64,000 nucleotides of DNA from Giesbergeria sp. (GTDB taxonomy: Bacteria; Pseudomonadota; Gammaproteobacteria; Burkholderiales; Burkholderiaceae_C), in NCBI RefSeq assembly GCF_028686475.1, contig NZ_JAQUCA010000002.1, forward strand, positions 1 to 64,000, read 5' to 3'. The notes beneath the pieces are model-generated. The model was given only the letters and a program-made list of their open reading frames with translations, was not told where the DNA came from and did not search any database. Shown here piece by piece: positions 10,689-19,317 of this stretch. The stretch's first letter is position 1, and each line of letters starts with the position of its first letter. Made by a program: the position numbers and the translations under genes.

Positions 10689-12173
10689 TTATGCTTGCCC
10701 TGCGAACCAGTGTTCGCGTGCCTTCAGGATTAAGGCTTTGGCTTCTTCTTCGGACTGGCCGGTCAGGTCGGTCAGCTCGTCGATGGCCAGATCGGCCAGA
10801 TCGTCGCGTGTATGGATGCCGCCATCGGCCAGTTGAGCGATGAGTTCGGGGGTGAGCCCTTCCAAATCGCGCAGCTCTTGCGAGACATCGTCCACGCTCT
10901 CTTCCCGCGCGATCTCCAGGGTGAGCAAGGCATCTTTGGCCCGCGCCCGCAGTTCGTTGACGGTGTCTTCATCGAAGCTTTCGATTTCGAGCATCTCTTG
11001 CAGCGGCACATAGGCCACTTCTTCGAGGCTTTCAAAACCTTCAGCAATCAGGATGTCGGCCATTTCTTGATCGACATCGAGTTTTTCCATGAACAAGCGC
11101 CGCGCCGCATCGGTTTCGCTGGCTTGTTTTTGTGCCGATTCGGCGGCATCCATGATGTTGATTTTCCAACCGGTGAGGTCAGAGGCCAAACGCACGTTTT
11201 GACCGCCACGCCCGATGGCAATGGCGAGGTTTTCTTCGTCCACTACCACGTCCATCGCGTGCTTTTCTTCATCGACCACGATGGATTGCACGTTGGCCGG
11301 AGCCAAAGCGCCAATCACAAACTGCGCTGGGTCTTCAGACCACAGCACGATATCGACACGTTCACCGGCCAGCTCATTGGTGACGGCATGGACGCGCGTG
11401 CCACCCACACCGACGCAGGTGCCGATAGGGTCAACCCGGCGGTCGTGTGAGACCACGGCAATTTTGGCGCGGCTGCCGGGGTCGCGGGCGCAGCTTTTAA
11501 TTTCTAACAGGCCCTGGTCAATTTCAGGCACTTCGTTGCGGAACAGTTCTACCATGAAGGCAGGGGCTGAACGCGACAAGATAATCGGCGCACCACGCAG
11601 GGTGAGGTCCACATCCATAATCATGGCACGCACCCGGTCGCCAGTGCGGAGATTTTCTTTGGGGATGGTTTCACTGCGGCGCAGACGGCCTTCGACGCGG
11701 CCAGACTCGACGATTAAATCGCCCTTGTCTAGGCGCTTGACGGTACCCGCAAAAATTTTGTCGCCGCGCGACATAAAGTCGTTGAGCAGCATTTCGCGTT
11801 CGGCATCGCGGATTTTTTGCAAAATCACCTGCTTGGCGGCCATTGCGCCAATGCGGCCAATCGGCAAAGACTCTACGGCTTCTTCGATGTATTGACCGAC
11901 TTCGATACCGGGGGCGCGATCTTGGGCATCCATGAGCAGCTCTTCGGCTTCGGGGTTTTGCAACCCGGCCTCGTCGGGCACCACCAGCCAGCGGCGGAAG
12001 GTTTCGTAGTTGCCGCTATCGCGGTCAATGGACACGCGAATGTCCACTTCGCCTTCATAGAGCTTTTTGGTGGCCTGGGCCAGCGCCAGCTCGACGGCAC
12101 CCAACACCACATCGCGCTCGACGTTTTTCTCGCGCGAAATGGCTTCAACCAACATTAACAATTCGCGATTCAT
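10689..12173 (-). CDS. nusA: Transcription termination/antitermination factor NusA
   Basis: NusA binds RNA polymerase and modulates pausing, termination and antitermination. The 494-residue protein has the N-terminal polymerase-binding domain and an S1 domain near residues 135-200 ([19 protein letters not shown]). Two KH domains follow ([33 protein letters not shown]). It ends with two acidic C-terminal repeats of the type found in gamma- and beta-proteobacteria. The gene lies between rimP and infB. Confidence 0.98.
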   Translation of the reverse strand: MNRELLMLVEAISREKNVERDVVLGAVELALAQATKKLYEGEVDIRVSIDRDSGNYETFRRWLVVPDEAGLQNPEAEELLMDAQDRAPGIEVGQYIEEAVESLPIGRIGAMAAKQVILQKIRDAEREMLLNDFMSRGDKIFAGTVKRLDKGDLIVESGRVEGRLRRSETIPKENLRTGDRVRAMIMDVDLTLRGAPIILSRSAPAFMVELFRNEVPEIDQGLLEIKSCARDPGSRAKIAVVSHDRRVDPIGTCVGVGGTRVHAVTNELAGERVDIVLWSEDPAQFVIGALAPANVQSIVVDEEKHAMDVVVDEENLAIAIGRGGQNVRLASDLTGWKINIMDAAESAQKQASETDAARRLFMEKLDVDQEMADILIAEGFESLEEVAYVPLQEMLEIESFDEDTVNELRARAKDALLTLEIAREESVDDVSQELRDLEGLTPELIAQLADGGIHTRDDLADLAIDELTDLTGQSEEEAKALILKAREHWFAGQA

Positions 12174-12252
12174 GCGACGACTCTCCTGTTTCCTTCACCT
12201 GCATTGGATAGCCCGGCCATGTTTGTCCGCGCTACCTAGACGTTTTTTGCAC

Positions 12253-12846
12253 TCAAGCGGCTGGGGTGGCCGTGGGTGCGTGGCCTCGGCCTTTGAAATC
12301 GACGATGGGCGCTAGACGCGCATCCCGCAATTCATCTAGCGTAAAGCCCAGGGCCTGCAAGGGTGCAGGAACCCGCTTTTTGCTGACCTTTTGGCCGGGT
12401 TTGGGCGGTGGCTCGTCACTCCAGACAATTTGCCAACCCCCGGTTTCGGTACGCTCTAGGGTACCGCGAAATTTTTTGCGATTAGCGTGTACTTGCCCGG
12501 CTGCTGCTGCGCCCATCGGGGCCTTGAGGGTAATGTCAATGACTTCACCGACAAAGCGTTCAAAGTCTTGCGTGTGGCGCAAGGGGCGGTCTATGCCGGG
12601 CGAGGAGACTTCGAGGCGTTTGTAATCGACACCATCGACTTCGAGGGCAAATTGCAATTGGCGTGTCACCTTTTCGCAATCTTCGACCGTGACAAACTGC
12701 TCAGGGACCACAGGCGCATCTGCTGCCGGCGGCTGCCAGGGCCAATCAATGGTGATGCGTAGCAGGCCACCGGCAGAGCGTTCAATCTCTACCAGGTCAT
12801 AGCCCAAGCCTACTACGATTTGTTCAACGATTTGCTGCAATGCCAC
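12253..12846 (-). CDS. rimP: Ribosome maturation factor RimP
   Basis: RimP is needed for 30S maturation. The GTG at 12846 was chosen because the protein then begins VALQQIVEQIVVGLGYDLVEIERSAGG, the usual beta-proteobacterial N-terminus. The frame is open to 12981, but that extension runs back into an intrinsic terminator. The 197-residue product has the expected DYKRLEVSSPGIDRPL core near residue 85 and a C-terminal SH3-like part. It is the first gene of the nusA-infB operon, so a promoter should lie between 12846 and about 12920. I could not pick clear boxes. Confidence 0.93.
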   Translation of the reverse strand: MALQQIVEQIVVGLGYDLVEIERSAGGLLRITIDWPWQPPAADAPVVPEQFVTVEDCEKVTRQLQFALEVDGVDYKRLEVSSPGIDRPLRHTQDFERFVGEVIDITLKAPMGAAAAGQVHANRKKFRGTLERTETGGWQIVWSDEPPPKPGQKVSKKRVPAPLQALGFTLDELRDARLAPIVDFKGRGHAPTATPAA

Positions 12847-12920
12847 GTGTTTTAATTGAGTCCCAGAAATACAAAAAACCCGATAACCCCCAGAGGCTTC
12901 GAGCTCCAAAAGCCACGGCC

Positions 12921-12952
12921 AAAAAAAACGGGCGGTTGGTACCCGCCCGTTT
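12921..12952 (-). terminator. Intrinsic terminator after the SNF2 helicase gene
   Basis: Read on the minus strand, AACGGGCGG and CCGCCCGTT pair around a 7-base loop (arms 12943-12951 and 12927-12935) and run into eight U residues (A-run at 12921-12928). It sits 84 bases beyond the helicase stop and upstream of the rimP start. It therefore separates the two transcription units. Confidence 0.85.
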
Positions 12953-13035
12953 GGTCGTGAGGACTTGATTGTAACTGCCAAACGGCCCTTGGCAAGGCTT
13001 AGCAGTGTTTGGTAGCAGAAAAATTGCCAGAAAAT

Positions 13036-16000
13036 TTAATGCGCCAAGGGTTTGAGCAGTTCGGCCAAATCATCGGAGGTGAACAGAGGCTCGCGCCGCG
13101 CAGTGGCACCGCTGTACATGCTGTCGGCCAACTGGGCCTTGCGCTCTTGCAGGGCCAAGATGCGCTCTTCAATGGTGCCTTGGGCCACCAGTTTAATCAC
13201 CCAAAGGTTTTGCGTTTGACCAATGCGGTGGGCGCGGTCGGTGGCTTGGTTTTCTACCGCTGGGTTCCACCACGGGTCATAGTGGATGACGGTATCGGCT
13301 TGGGGTAAATTCAGGCCCACGCCGCCCGCTTTGAGGCTGATGAGGAACAAGGGCACTTGGCCGCTGGTAAATTGCTCAATCAGCGCGTCGCGGTTTTGGC
13401 TTTGCCCAGTCAGTTTCACCCAGCGCAGTTGGCGTTTTTCTAGCTCGGCCTCGATCAGCTCTAACATGCTGGTGAACTGCGAGAACAACAAAATGCGCCG
13501 CCCTTCGGCCAGCATTTCGGGCAGTATCTCCATCAAATAGTCCAGCTTGGCCGAATGTTGCACTTTGCGTGCAGCCTCTAGCGGCACCAAGTGGGGGTCA
13601 CAGCAGACTTGGCGCAGTTTGAGCAGGGCGTCCAAAATGGTCAGTTGCGATTTGGCCAGTCCTTGGGCTTGTAGGGCTTCGCGCACACTTTGCTCCATCG
13701 TCAGGCGGATGGTTTCGTACAAATCGGCCTGCTTGCCCGTGAGTTCGACCCGCATGATGGTTTCGATTTTGGGCGGTAAATCATTGGCCACCAAGGCTTT
13801 GGTGCGGCGCAGCATGAAGGGGGTGATGCGCGCACGCAGTTGTTCCAAGCGGGTACTATCGCCCAGTTTTTCAATCGGGTTGCGAAACACTTCGGTAAAG
13901 CGTTTTTGGCTGCCCAAAAAACCGGGCATGAGAAAGTGGAACAGGCTCCAGATTTCGCCCAAGTGGTTTTCCATCGGTGTGCCCGAGAGGCACAGGCGAT
14001 GGCGGGCGTTGAGTTCACTGACGATTTTGGCCGATTGGGTGCTGGCATTTTTGATGTTTTGCGCCTCATCGAGTACCACCAAATGCCATTGTTGAGCCAG
14101 CCAGCGGTCGCGGTCGCGTTGGAGCAGCGAGTACGGCGCAATCACGACATCGCAATCTTGCAGCTGCTCGGCCAGCGTGTGGCGGTCTTTGCCGTGCAGC
14201 ACCAAGCAGCGCAGTTGGGGGCAAAATTTGGCCGCTTCACGCTGCCAGTTGCCCATCAGGCTGACCGGGGCGATGATGAGTGCCGGTGCGGTGAGGTGCC
14301 CGGCCTCTTTTTCGACTTGGATATGCGCTAAGGTTTGCAGGGTTTTGCCCAGGCCCATATCGTCGGCCAAAATGCCTGCTAAACCGTGGGTGCGTAAAAA
14401 TTGCAGCCAATTGAGGCCCTGCTGTTGGTAGGGGCGCAGCTCGGCCTGTACGCTGCTCGGAACGGCTACGCTGGGCAGTTGGGTTTGGCCTTGCAGCTGT
14501 TGTACCAATTGGCGCAGCACGTTGGCACCTTCCCAGACGGCACCTTCGCCCAGTGCGGCGCTGGTACGCAGGGCATCCAAGCGCGATAGGCGCAGGCTGT
14601 CGGCATTGAAGTTGTATTGGCGCTCGCCCACCAAATCGAACAGCGCCGCCAGCCACGGTTGCAAGGTGTGCATGGGCAGACGCACAAAGCCGGGACTGCC
14701 ATCGAGTGCGGGCAGGTACAAAAACGGTGGCAATATGGGCTGGTTGGTGTGTGCGTCGATGGGGCTTTCGGCCACCAGTGCGATGAGGTCGGGCAGCAAG
14801 GGCAGCAGGTTGTGGCGCTGGCCGTTGATTTCTATGCCCAAGGACAGCGCAAACCACGGTGAGGTGCTGCCACCGTCTGCATCGTCTTCGGGCTGCAATT
14901 GCACATCTAGCGCGTCGGCACGGGTAATCCAGCGTTCTAAGGCGGTGTCGGTACTGACTTGAAAGCCTGCGGCGCGCAAATCGGCAAAATCATCATCGAG
15001 CCATTGCAGCCATTGTTGGTGTTGGGCAGGCCCCCAAAGTTGAAAGCTGCCGTGGTTGTCCACTGCTTGTAGGCCCCAGTCTTGTAGGCTGGCGATGGCT
15101 TGCTGCTCGGCGGTCAAGTCGCGTTGCAGTAGCACTTGCTGGCCGGGGTGTTGTGGATGCTCTATCAGCACGCTAGGGGTGGAGGGGGGCCACCAACCGC
15201 GCAAGCCTTGGTAATCAAAGCGCAATTGGGCCGTGAGTAGGCTGTTTTGTGCTGCTGGCGCTGGAGGGTGCGCCGGTGCAGTAGTGGCGTACAGGTGCAG
15301 CCAGGCGCTGGGCGGGAGGTTTTCTAGGGTACTGACCTGCTGTTGCAGCACAGATGGCAGTGGCAGCTTGCCCAAGCGTTCTACTACGCGGCGCTGGTGT
15401 TTCTCTAGCACTTGGCTGCTGGCTGGGGGGGCTTGCAGCAGGGCGGTGAGTTGGTCCGGTGTCCAGCCAGGGGCCTCGACGGGGCCGCACAGGCCGTTTT
15501 GGCTGTCAAGGTACAAGGGCGGCTGGTTGACGCAAAGTTGCAAAGCTGGCGCGCCTTTGTCACCTACTTGGGCTTGGAGTTGCCACTGGGCGGCAGCGCC
15601 ATCATCGGCTGGCAGTTGCGCCCATTGCCAAGCCAAATTTTGTACGGGGCCCCATTGCACTGGTGGCCCGATTTGGCCATCAGCTTGCATTAACAACAGC
15701 CGCCCGGTGCTGGCAGCGGTTTGTAGCAGTGTGGCCACCATAGGGCCTTGTAGCGCAATCGCCTCAATGGCATGGATGTAGCTTCTGCCAGAAGGCCAAG
15801 GCAGTTGGCACATACTGCGTAATAGCTCTATGGTGGTGCGGTCGGCATCGCTGGCTTGTGCATAGAGCAACGCACTTGGCAAGGGTATGTGGACCAATGG
15901 CTGTGGCTTGGCCCAGCCGCCGGTTTTTTTCAGGTAAGACTGTGCCAATTGCACCACTAGCCAAGGCAAAGTGGATGGCGCTTTTTCTTCGTGCCAAGGG

Positions 16001-16617
16001 GTTGCGTGGGCTTTTTGAGCCAACGATAACAAATAGACAAAACGCTCTTCGCGCTGTGCGCTACGGCCACTGGGGGTCAGGACGGTGCTGACTGGGGGGC
16101 TGGCGCTGGGCTCTAGGTTCTCGAGCCATCGTAGCCATTGCCGATCTTGTGCTTCTTGCATTGCTTTGGCAGCGGCTTGTCGCTGGCGGGCCATTTCGTC
16201 GGCAATGGCAGCGCGTATCTGCGCGCGCTGTTCGGCGCTTTGCACCGAGCCGGGCAGACCTATGTCTGGAAAAGCCTCTAGTCCGTAGTGCGATGCCTCT
16301 AGGAGCAGGGCCACGGCATGTTTGCACGACCAACCCACCGGGCAGGTGCATTCGCTTTCCCACTGGTTAGGCTGGCCGGTCATGTCCACATTGACCTCAA
16401 TGGTCAATTGGTAGGGGATATCGGAGGTGCCTTGGACTTCGCCAAATACTTGCCAATGCTCGTCTAAGGCTTCGATGTCAAAATCAACTACTGCCCTGCG
16501 TTTGAATAAATCTTGGCCGCGCTCCCAAGTGGTGTGGCTGACGCGGTTTTTAATGACTTGGAGCGGAATCCACAAATTCGGCGGAGGAAGTAGTTTGGTC
16601 CAACGAGGAGTTGACAT
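13036..16617 (-). CDS. SNF2-family ATPase with SWIM zinc finger
   Basis: This 1193-residue protein is a bacterial Swi2/Snf2 (HepA/RapA-related) DNA translocase. An N-terminal SWIM finger (C90-x-C92...C98-x-H100, within CTCPVGWSCKH) precedes a large middle region. The helicase core is near residues 720-1170: Walker A DDMGLGKTLQTLAH, DEAQ box VVLDEAQNIKN, SGTPMENHLGEIWSLF, and motif VI ATDRAHRIGQTQNLWVIKLV. The precise role is unknown; relatives remodel DNA-protein complexes. It starts 21 bp after the thioredoxin-like gene on the same strand. It is unrelated in position to the second SNF2 protein (ZorD) in this window. Confidence 0.9.
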   Translation of the reverse strand: MSTPRWTKLLPPPNLWIPLQVIKNRVSHTTWERGQDLFKRRAVVDFDIEALDEHWQVFGEVQGTSDIPYQLTIEVNVDMTGQPNQWESECTCPVGWSCKHAVALLLEASHYGLEAFPDIGLPGSVQSAEQRAQIRAAIADEMARQRQAAAKAMQEAQDRQWLRWLENLEPSASPPVSTVLTPSGRSAQREERFVYLLSLAQKAHATPWHEEKAPSTLPWLVVQLAQSYLKKTGGWAKPQPLVHIPLPSALLYAQASDADRTTIELLRSMCQLPWPSGRSYIHAIEAIALQGPMVATLLQTAASTGRLLLMQADGQIGPPVQWGPVQNLAWQWAQLPADDGAAAQWQLQAQVGDKGAPALQLCVNQPPLYLDSQNGLCGPVEAPGWTPDQLTALLQAPPASSQVLEKHQRRVVERLGKLPLPSVLQQQVSTLENLPPSAWLHLYATTAPAHPPAPAAQNSLLTAQLRFDYQGLRGWWPPSTPSVLIEHPQHPGQQVLLQRDLTAEQQAIASLQDWGLQAVDNHGSFQLWGPAQHQQWLQWLDDDFADLRAAGFQVSTDTALERWITRADALDVQLQPEDDADGGSTSPWFALSLGIEINGQRHNLLPLLPDLIALVAESPIDAHTNQPILPPFLYLPALDGSPGFVRLPMHTLQPWLAALFDLVGERQYNFNADSLRLSRLDALRTSAALGEGAVWEGANVLRQLVQQLQGQTQLPSVAVPSSVQAELRPYQQQGLNWLQFLRTHGLAGILADDMGLGKTLQTLAHIQVEKEAGHLTAPALIIAPVSLMGNWQREAAKFCPQLRCLVLHGKDRHTLAEQLQDCDVVIAPYSLLQRDRDRWLAQQWHLVVLDEAQNIKNASTQSAKIVSELNARHRLCLSGTPMENHLGEIWSLFHFLMPGFLGSQKRFTEVFRNPIEKLGDSTRLEQLRARITPFMLRRTKALVANDLPPKIETIMRVELTGKQADLYETIRLTMEQSVREALQAQGLAKSQLTILDALLKLRQVCCDPHLVPLEAARKVQHSAKLDYLMEILPEMLAEGRRILLFSQFTSMLELIEAELEKRQLRWVKLTGQSQNRDALIEQFTSGQVPLFLISLKAGGVGLNLPQADTVIHYDPWWNPAVENQATDRAHRIGQTQNLWVIKLVAQGTIEERILALQERKAQLADSMYSGATARREPLFTSDDLAELLKPLAH

Positions 16618-16638
16618 ACAGCAGCGGTATCCAGTAGT

Positions 16639-17040
16639 TCAATAGGGCGCACCTTGGTGGGCACGGATACGCGCCCAAAATGCTTCTGCCTCGGGGTCTA
16701 TGGCAGCGTTGGGTGCTGGAAAATGGGCCAACATGCGCCCCAAAACCCCGGCCTGTGGTGGCAAGGGGCCGCAAAAATGCAATTGTGCGCCAGTGGCCAA
16801 GAGCAGGGTGGGGAAGGTTTCAATCTCTAAATCGCCCAGTAAATCGGCCTCATCTTCTACATCCAGCCAAACAAAGCGCATCTGTGGATGCTGTGCGGCG
16901 GCGCTATCAAACACGGCGCGGTAGGTGTCACAGGTGCGGCACCAAGCGGCACACAGGCAAATCACCCAAGGCGTGGAGGAGGGCAAGGCAGAAGCAGTAA
17001 GGGACACAAGCAAGCAAGGGCAAAGCAGTAGCAGTGCCAA
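16639..17040 (-). CDS. Thioredoxin-fold protein with CxxC motif
   Basis: A product of up to 133 residues contains WVICLCAAWCRTCDTYRAVF, a thioredoxin-type active site (WCRTC; CxxC = C-R-T-C). FVWLDVEDEADLLGDLEIETFPTLLL follows, with the cis-proline loop. The hydrophobic N-terminus (ALLLLCPCLLVSLTASALP) could be a signal peptide if the TTG at 17040 is used. A GTG twelve codons further in would give a cytoplasmic form, so both the start and the cell location are uncertain. The redox partner is unknown. It lies 21 bp upstream of the SWIM/SNF2 gene and is probably co-transcribed with it. Confidence 0.75.
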   Translation of the reverse strand: MALLLLCPCLLVSLTASALPSSTPWVICLCAAWCRTCDTYRAVFDSAAAQHPQMRFVWLDVEDEADLLGDLEIETFPTLLLATGAQLHFCGPLPPQAGVLGRMLAHFPAPNAAIDPEAEAFWARIRAHQGAPY

Positions 17041-17104
17041 TTGTGCCCCAAGTTGTACCCCCAGCGCCTAAGCATACTGGCGCGTGCTTCTACGGGGTTC
17101 TGCT

Positions 17105-17971
17105 TTACAGGGCGTTGAGCGGAATCTTCAGGTAAGCCACGCCGTTGGCTTCTGCCGGGGGCAGCTGGCCCGCACGGATGTTGATTTGCACGGCTGGCAA
17201 AATCAGCACTGGCATCTCCAGTGTGGCATCGCGTGCGCTACGCATGGCGACAAAAGTTGCTTCGCTGATGCCATCATGGACATGGATATTGTGTGCGCGC
17301 TGCTCGGCCACGCTGCTTTCCCAAGCGGCGGCACGGCTGGCGGGCGGGTAGTCGTGGCACATGAACAAGCGTGTTTCGGGTGGCAGGCTGAGCAGCTTGC
17401 GGATAGATTGGTAGAGCGTGTGCGCGTTGCCGCCCGGAAAATCACAGCGCGCTGTGCCCACGTCGGGCATGAACAGGGTGTCACCCACAAACACCGCATC
17501 GCCCACTTGGTAGGCCATGCAGGCTGGGGTGTGGCCGGGCACCGACAGCGCTTGCGCTGGCAGTTGGCCGATGGCAAAAGTCTCGCCATCGTGCAGCAGC
17601 GTATCGAATTGGCTGCCATCGGTGGCAAATTCAGGCTCCAGATGAAAAATGCCTTTGAACACGCTTTGCACTTGGGTGATGGCCGCGCCAATTGCAATCT
17701 GGCCGCCCAGTTGGCCGCGCAAATAGTGCGCCGCTGAGAGGTGGTCGGCGTGGGCGTGGGTTTCCAAAATCCACTGCACGCCCAGGTTTTGGCTGCGGAC
17801 AAAGGCCCGCAGATGGTCGGCAGAAGTGGTGCGTGTGCGGCCCGACTTGGGGTCGTAGTCCAGCACCGGGTCCACGATGGCGCAGTGGCCGCCAGCGTGG
17901 TCATACACCACATAGCTGACCGTCCAGGTGGCGGGGTCAAAAAAGGCTTGCACTTGCACTTGCGCTGGCAT
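17105..17971 (-). CDS. blh: Metallo-beta-lactamase-fold hydrolase, persulfide-dioxygenase (Blh/ETHE1) type
   Basis: The 288-residue protein has the metal-binding motif THAHADHLSA near residue 70, a GHTPACMAY histidine near 165, GDTLFMPDVGTARCDFPGG near 185-203, and the late histidine in FMCHDYPP. This is the layout of the persulfide-dioxygenase-like MBL group. In BigR-controlled loci such proteins oxidise glutathione persulfide to sulfite. It is transcribed away from the ArsR repressor gene, and the palindrome at 18006-18044 supplies a likely promoter and operator. The substrate is inferred from family and context. Confidence 0.88.
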   Translation of the reverse strand: MPAQVQVQAFFDPATWTVSYVVYDHAGGHCAIVDPVLDYDPKSGRTRTTSADHLRAFVRSQNLGVQWILETHAHADHLSAAHYLRGQLGGQIAIGAAITQVQSVFKGIFHLEPEFATDGSQFDTLLHDGETFAIGQLPAQALSVPGHTPACMAYQVGDAVFVGDTLFMPDVGTARCDFPGGNAHTLYQSIRKLLSLPPETRLFMCHDYPPASRAAAWESSVAEQRAHNIHVHDGISEATFVAMRSARDATLEMPVLILPAVQINIRAGQLPPAEANGVAYLKIPLNAL

Positions 17972-18005
17972 GGGGGACTCCTTTAGCTTCTCAGTTTAGA
18001 TATAA

Positions 18006-18044
18006 ATAGTTTATTGACTTATAGTTTATTAGTCAATAAACTAT
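18006..18044. promoter_or_regulatory. BigR-type operator with two opposed overlapping promoters
   Basis: ATAGTTTATTGACT (18006-18019) and AGTCAATAAACTAT (18031-18044) are a perfect 14-bp inverted repeat with an 11-bp spacer. The spacer holds another ATAGTTTATT (18021-18030), which makes a second dyad with the right arm around a 4-base centre. On the plus strand TTGACT (18014-18019), 17 bases and TAAACT (18037-18042) form a sigma70 promoter toward the repressor gene. By symmetry the minus strand has TTGACT (18036-18031), 17 bases and TAAACT (18013-18008) toward the hydrolase gene. A repressor dimer here should block both promoters. Confidence 0.8.
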
Positions 18045-18080
18045 CAATATTGAATGTTTGAGCTGTAGAGCTGTAGCCAC

Positions 18081-18419
18081 ATGACCACCGAAACCCCGAT
18101 TGCTATGGATGTCGATGCCTTGCGCCGCGCCGCAGATGCGGCTTGCAGGCTGATGAAAGTGCTGTCCAACCCCGACCGCTTGCTGCTGCTGTGCCAGCTG
18201 ACCGAGGGCGAAAAGCGCGTGGGCGAGCTGGAAATGTTGGTGGGCATTGCCCAACCTACCCTGTCACAGCAACTGAGCGTGTTGCGCGAGGAGGGCTTGG
18301 TCACTACGCGCCGCGAAGGCAAACACATCTATTACCAAATTGCCAGTCCACAGGCTTTGGCCTTGCTGGGCACACTGGCTGAACAATTTTGCGAACCGCA
18401 GGAGAAGCATACATGTTGA
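18081..18419 (+). CDS. bigR: ArsR-family sulfide/persulfide-responsive repressor (BigR type)
   Basis: This 112-residue winged-helix protein has the ArsR core LSNPDRLLLLCQLTEGEKRVGEL and the recognition helix region QPTLSQQLSVLREEGLV. Cys38 and Cys104 are 66 residues apart, the same spacing as the redox pair Cys42/Cys108 that I recall for BigR. This suggests a disulfide or polysulfide switch rather than metal sensing. The gene diverges from the MBL hydrolase and is followed, with a stop/start overlap, by a YeeE gene. That is the usual content of a BigR regulon for sulfide detoxification. Confidence 0.85.
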   Translation: MTTETPIAMDVDALRRAADAACRLMKVLSNPDRLLLLCQLTEGEKRVGELEMLVGIAQPTLSQQLSVLREEGLVTTRREGKHIYYQIASPQALALLGTLAEQFCEPQEKHTC

Positions 18420-18844
18420 TTGATTGGAACCATTTCACCCCTTGGACGGCGCTGGCTGGCGGCATGGTGCTGGGCTTGGCGGCGGCGTTGCTGGTGCTGT
18501 TCAGTGGCCGCGTGCTGGGCATCAGCGGCATTTTGGGTGGTTTGCTGCACTCGCGCGTTGGGGATGTGGCTTGGCGCTTCTCTTTTCTGTTGGGCATGTT
18601 CGCTGCCCCGTGGCTGTACCGGGCTTGGGTTGGCAGTACCGAAGTGCGGATTGATGCCAGCTGGGGCATGGTGCTGTTGGCCGGTTTGCTGGTCGGTTTG
18701 GGCACGCGCTATGGCGCAGGCTGCACCAGTGGACATGGGGTGTGCGGGCTATCGCGGCTGTCGCCGCGCTCCTTGGTGGCGACGCTGGCGTTTATGGGCA
18801 CCGGCTTTGCCACGGTGTTTGTCATGCGCCATCTGTTGGCCTGA
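18413..18844 (+). CDS. YeeE/YedE half-size sulfur-compound transporter, first subunit
   Basis: The 143-residue membrane protein starts MLIDWNHFTPWTALAGG, with GGAGAAG 5 to 11 bases upstream; its ATG overlaps the repressor stop. It contains glycine-rich helices and the motif GAGCTSGHGVCGLSRLSPRSL, the conserved Cys motif of YeeE/YedE (thiosulfate permease family). Full-length YeeE has two such halves in one chain; here they are two genes, as in PmpA/PmpB of BigR loci. It likely moves a reduced sulfur compound across the inner membrane. Confidence 0.85.
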   Translation: MLIDWNHFTPWTALAGGMVLGLAAALLVLFSGRVLGISGILGGLLHSRVGDVAWRFSFLLGMFAAPWLYRAWVGSTEVRIDASWGMVLLAGLLVGLGTRYGAGCTSGHGVCGLSRLSPRSLVATLAFMGTGFATVFVMRHLLA

Positions 18845-18873
18845 ATGCTGTATTTCAATGGAGAAGATAAAAA

Positions 18874-19311
18874 ATGAAAAACCGTATCCTTGAATTTGTC
18901 GTCGGTCTAATTTTTGGTTTGGGCCTGATTGTTTCGGGCATGACCGACCCCGGCAAAGTGATTGGCTTTTTGGACTTGGCCGGGCTGTGGGACCCCTCGT
19001 TGGCCTTTGTCATGGGTGGGGCCATTGTGGTGGGCTTGGTCGCCTTTACGCTGGCCAAAAAACGCACCACCAGCTTTTTGGGCGGTGCGATGCAATTGCC
19101 CACGGCACGCGATATTGACAAGCGCTTGGTGTTGGGCAGCATGGCCTTTGGTGTCGGCTGGGGTTTGGCCGGTTTTTGTCCCGGCCCGGCCATTGTGTCG
19201 ATGGGGGCGGGCGAGCCTAAAGCCTTCTTATTTGTCTTGGCCATGTTGGCGGGTATGGCATTGTTTGAGTGGCTTGAAAGTCGCACCCGCAACCCGATGG
19301 CATCTGCCTAA
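18874..19311 (+). CDS. YeeE/YedE half-size sulfur-compound transporter, second subunit
   Basis: The 145-residue membrane protein is related to the preceding one. It has four hydrophobic segments and the motif GWGLAGFCPGPAIVSMGAG, with the conserved cysteine of the second YeeE half. It begins MKNRILEFVVGLIFGLGLIV. It lies 29 bp after the first half gene and 6 bp before the SulP gene, so all three belong to the repressor transcript. The two halves probably assemble into one channel. Confidence 0.85.
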   Translation: MKNRILEFVVGLIFGLGLIVSGMTDPGKVIGFLDLAGLWDPSLAFVMGGAIVVGLVAFTLAKKRTTSFLGGAMQLPTARDIDKRLVLGSMAFGVGWGLAGFCPGPAIVSMGAGEPKAFLFVLAMLAGMALFEWLESRTRNPMASA

Positions 19312-19317
19312 ACTGCC

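Noticed and set aside
10812-11895. Plus-strand frames opposite nusA
   Set aside because: Shadows of the conserved nusA frame with no recognisable motif.
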